NCBI GenBank assembly: GCA_003171295.1
Contig: PMYF01000817.1
Span: 5,687-22,775 of the forward strand
Length of the DNA: 17,089 bases
DNA from: Acidobacteriota bacterium
GTDB taxonomy: Bacteria > Acidobacteriota > Terriglobia > UBA7540
Direction: 5' to 3'
This document shows, piece by piece, positions 15,741-17,089 of this stretch. Each line of letters opens with the position of its first letter. The stretch's first letter is position 1. Under the pieces are notes generated by a model. It ran no database searches. It had not been told where the DNA came from and saw only the letters and a list, made by a program, of their open reading frames with translations. The translations under genes and the position numbers were made by a program.

Positions 15741-16562
15741 ATGATTGACGCAAAACCGCTCGCGGTGGTGACCGGCGCCTCCAGCGGAATCGGGGCAGCC
15801 TATGCGCGGGCGCTGGCCGCGCGGGGCTACGACCTGGTGCTGGTGGCGCGCCGCCAGGAACGGTTGCAGCAGTTGGCCGACGACCTCAGCAGCGGCTTTC
15901 GCGGGGCCTGCACCGTGCTCAGGGCGGACCTCACCGACCCTGCGGAATTGCTCAAGGTGGAAGAGCTCCTGGCGGGCGCCCCCAACCTCGATTTGCTGGT
16001 GAACAATGCGGGCTTCGGCACTCTGGGACGCTTCTGCGACGGGCCCGTAGAGAGCCAGGACGCCATGCATCGCCTGCACGTGCTGGCCATACTGCGCCTG
16101 ACGCACGCGGCGGTGCGCAACCTGATGACGCGCGGCCAAGGCGCCGTCGTCAACGTGTCTTCCGTCGCGGCCTTCGCGCCGCTCCCTGGCAGCACCAGTT
16201 ACTACGCGACGAAGGCCTGGATCAACTGCTTCACGGAAGGTTTGTACCTGGAGTTGAAATGCGCCGGCTCGCGGGTGCGTGTGCAAGCGCTCTGCCCGGG
16301 ATTCACCCTGACCGAGTTCCATGACGTGTTGGGGCTCGACTGCAAAGCGATCTTGGGTGCTTCCTGGTGGATGGCAGCGGAGGACGTCGTCGAGGCATCG
16401 CTCCGAGGCCTGGAGAAAGGGAAACTCTTCGTCGTGCCCGGCCTGCGCTACAAGCTGCTTGTGGGACTGCTGCGCTTGCTGCCCCGGCCGGTACTGCACT
16501 TCGCGCTTACCAAAGGCGCGGCAAGCCTGCAGCGCGACCGGCGACCGATGATGCGCGCCTGA
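15741..16562 (+). CDS. Short-chain dehydrogenase/reductase, DltE-like, NADP-preferring
   Basis: A 273-residue SDR with TGASSGIG (11-18), Arg37-Arg38 after the second strand (VLVARR, usual for NADP), NNAG (88-91), Ser141, Tyr154 and Lys158 (YYATK). The segment LCPGFTLTEFHDVLGL (184-199) and the C-terminal EDVVEASLRGLEKGKLFVVPG with its basic, hydrophobic tail (RYKLLVGLLRLLP) are typical of DltE-like ketoreductases. The position that is Asn in most SDRs (V-N-V) is His113 (RLHVLAI). GGAGGAG lies close before the ATG. Third positions are visibly more GC-rich than in the operon genes, and a 1.15-kb gap separates them, so it is probably unrelated to the sugar locus. Substrate unknown. Confidence 0.88.
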   Translation: MIDAKPLAVVTGASSGIGAAYARALAARGYDLVLVARRQERLQQLADDLSSGFRGACTVLRADLTDPAELLKVEELLAGAPNLDLLVNNAGFGTLGRFCDGPVESQDAMHRLHVLAILRLTHAAVRNLMTRGQGAVVNVSSVAAFAPLPGSTSYYATKAWINCFTEGLYLELKCAGSRVRVQALCPGFTLTEFHDVLGLDCKAILGASWWMAAEDVVEASLRGLEKGKLFVVPGLRYKLLVGLLRLLPRPVLHFALTKGAASLQRDRRPMMRA

Positions 16563-16603
16563 ACAGGCTGCTCGGGGCAGTGATGCGTGGGCCAAAAACG
16601 AGA

Positions 16604-16628
16604 ACGGGGAGCCGTTTCGGCCCCCCGT
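16604..16628 (+). terminator. Hairpin downstream of the second SDR
   Basis: ACGGGG-A-GCC (16604-16613) pairs with GGC-C-CCCCGT (16619-16628), with one A-C mismatch and a five-base loop. It lies about 40 bases past the SDR stop. No T-run follows, so termination there is plausible but not certain. Confidence 0.45.
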
Positions 16629-17089
16629 CTCAGGCGTTCGTCGTTTATGCCGTGGCAGCGTCCGCGGAACGTCGCCAACGGTGCGCACCGCAAGAGCGGT
16701 GTGGTTAGTTGACTTACGTATGCATGCCCGGTGGAGTCGTACCTCCTCCAGTTTGCATATTCCCTTCATACTCCTCTCCACAAAGAATTGCAAGTACTCC
16801 AAAGTACTATTCTTGGATTCCTCCACAGCGTTCCTGGCGGAGATTTCTCTCGACGCCGAGGCCTTTTCTTCAAGCAGTCGGAAGGGCGGCTCATTGCGTG
16901 CACCATGACGCGGCGGGCAGGTAGCCACGCTCAGTGGGTTTGTGGTCATAGGGAGAGGCCCATAGTCAGAACACCACTGACTGGGGCTACCCGCTTCCAC
17001 GGCCTTCCGAGCCGTGACTTCAGGCGTGGGGCACGCTCCTTCAGGTAGGCCGTTACGCGTTCGAGCGATGCGGGTGTAGCGCCGGTGTC
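16629..17089. other. Window end without a recognisable gene
   Basis: Open frames on both strands cover this stretch, but none has a convincing start site or family motif. A perfect six-base hairpin CACGGC-(7)-GCCGTG lies at 16998-17016, between other partly symmetrical sequence, and may be part of a dispersed element. A neighbouring gene may begin beyond 17089. Confidence 0.4.

Noticed and set aside
15681..17000. A 439-codon open frame on the minus strand
   Set aside because: Its lower half is antisense to the well-supported SDR, its composition is His/Gln/Arg-rich as expected of a GC-rich shadow frame, and it has no family motif.
1..17089. CRISPR array, tRNA/rRNA genes, riboswitch, phage or defence genes
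   Set aside because: No regularly spaced repeats, no RNA-gene signatures and no proteins of those classes were seen on either strand.

Overview
The window most likely comes from an Acidobacteriota genome of the Bryobacter/Solibacter type. The base for this is a roughly 1,100-residue TonB-dependent receptor with an N-terminal carboxypeptidase-regulatory-like domain and 'NLPLNGRN' plug motif, a Tat-exported carbohydrate enzyme, moderately high GC, wide intergenic gaps and degraded transposase debris. The taxon is inferred, not proven.

Layout. Positions 186-3500 (minus) encode the outer-membrane receptor, with a strong hairpin downstream at 100-125. Positions 4296-6482 (minus) encode a Tat-exported protein that looks like a six-hairpin glycosidase. 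A broken transposase N-terminus lies at 6698-6952. Positions 7053-7739 (minus) encode a GntR-family FCD regulator. Diverging from it is a forward run: an L-fucose-isomerase-like protein (8454-9791), a URO-D-fold protein (10092-11378), an enolase-superfamily dehydratase-like enzyme (11516-12724), an EamA/DMT transporter (12816-13787) and an NAD-type SDR dehydrogenase (13817-14590). Then come about 1.15 kb of non-coding or decayed DNA with a GGDEF remnant (15140-15358), a second unrelated-looking SDR (15741-16562), and about 0.5 kb without a recognisable gene.

How it works together. The genes from 186 to 14590 read as one carbohydrate-utilisation locus: the receptor imports an oligosaccharide or glycoside, the exported enzyme trims it, and the forward genes isomerise, dehydrate, oxidise and transport the product. 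The best evidence is regulatory. The 11-mer GATCGATCATC (palindromic core TGATCGATCA) occurs four times. Each copy lies in front of one transcription unit (receptor, glycosidase, regulator, isomerase operon) and points the same way as that gene. In three of the four it sits 11-13 bases after a TTGACA-N17-(-10) promoter. I found no copy inside a gene. This defines a probable operator for the local GntR protein and ties distant genes into one regulon. The substrate is not identified, and no aldolase, kinase or lactonase is present, so the pathway is incomplete here or unusual. The URO-D-like member lacks the zinc-ligand motif of corrinoid methyltransferases, which makes its role in a sugar operon the main biochemical puzzle.
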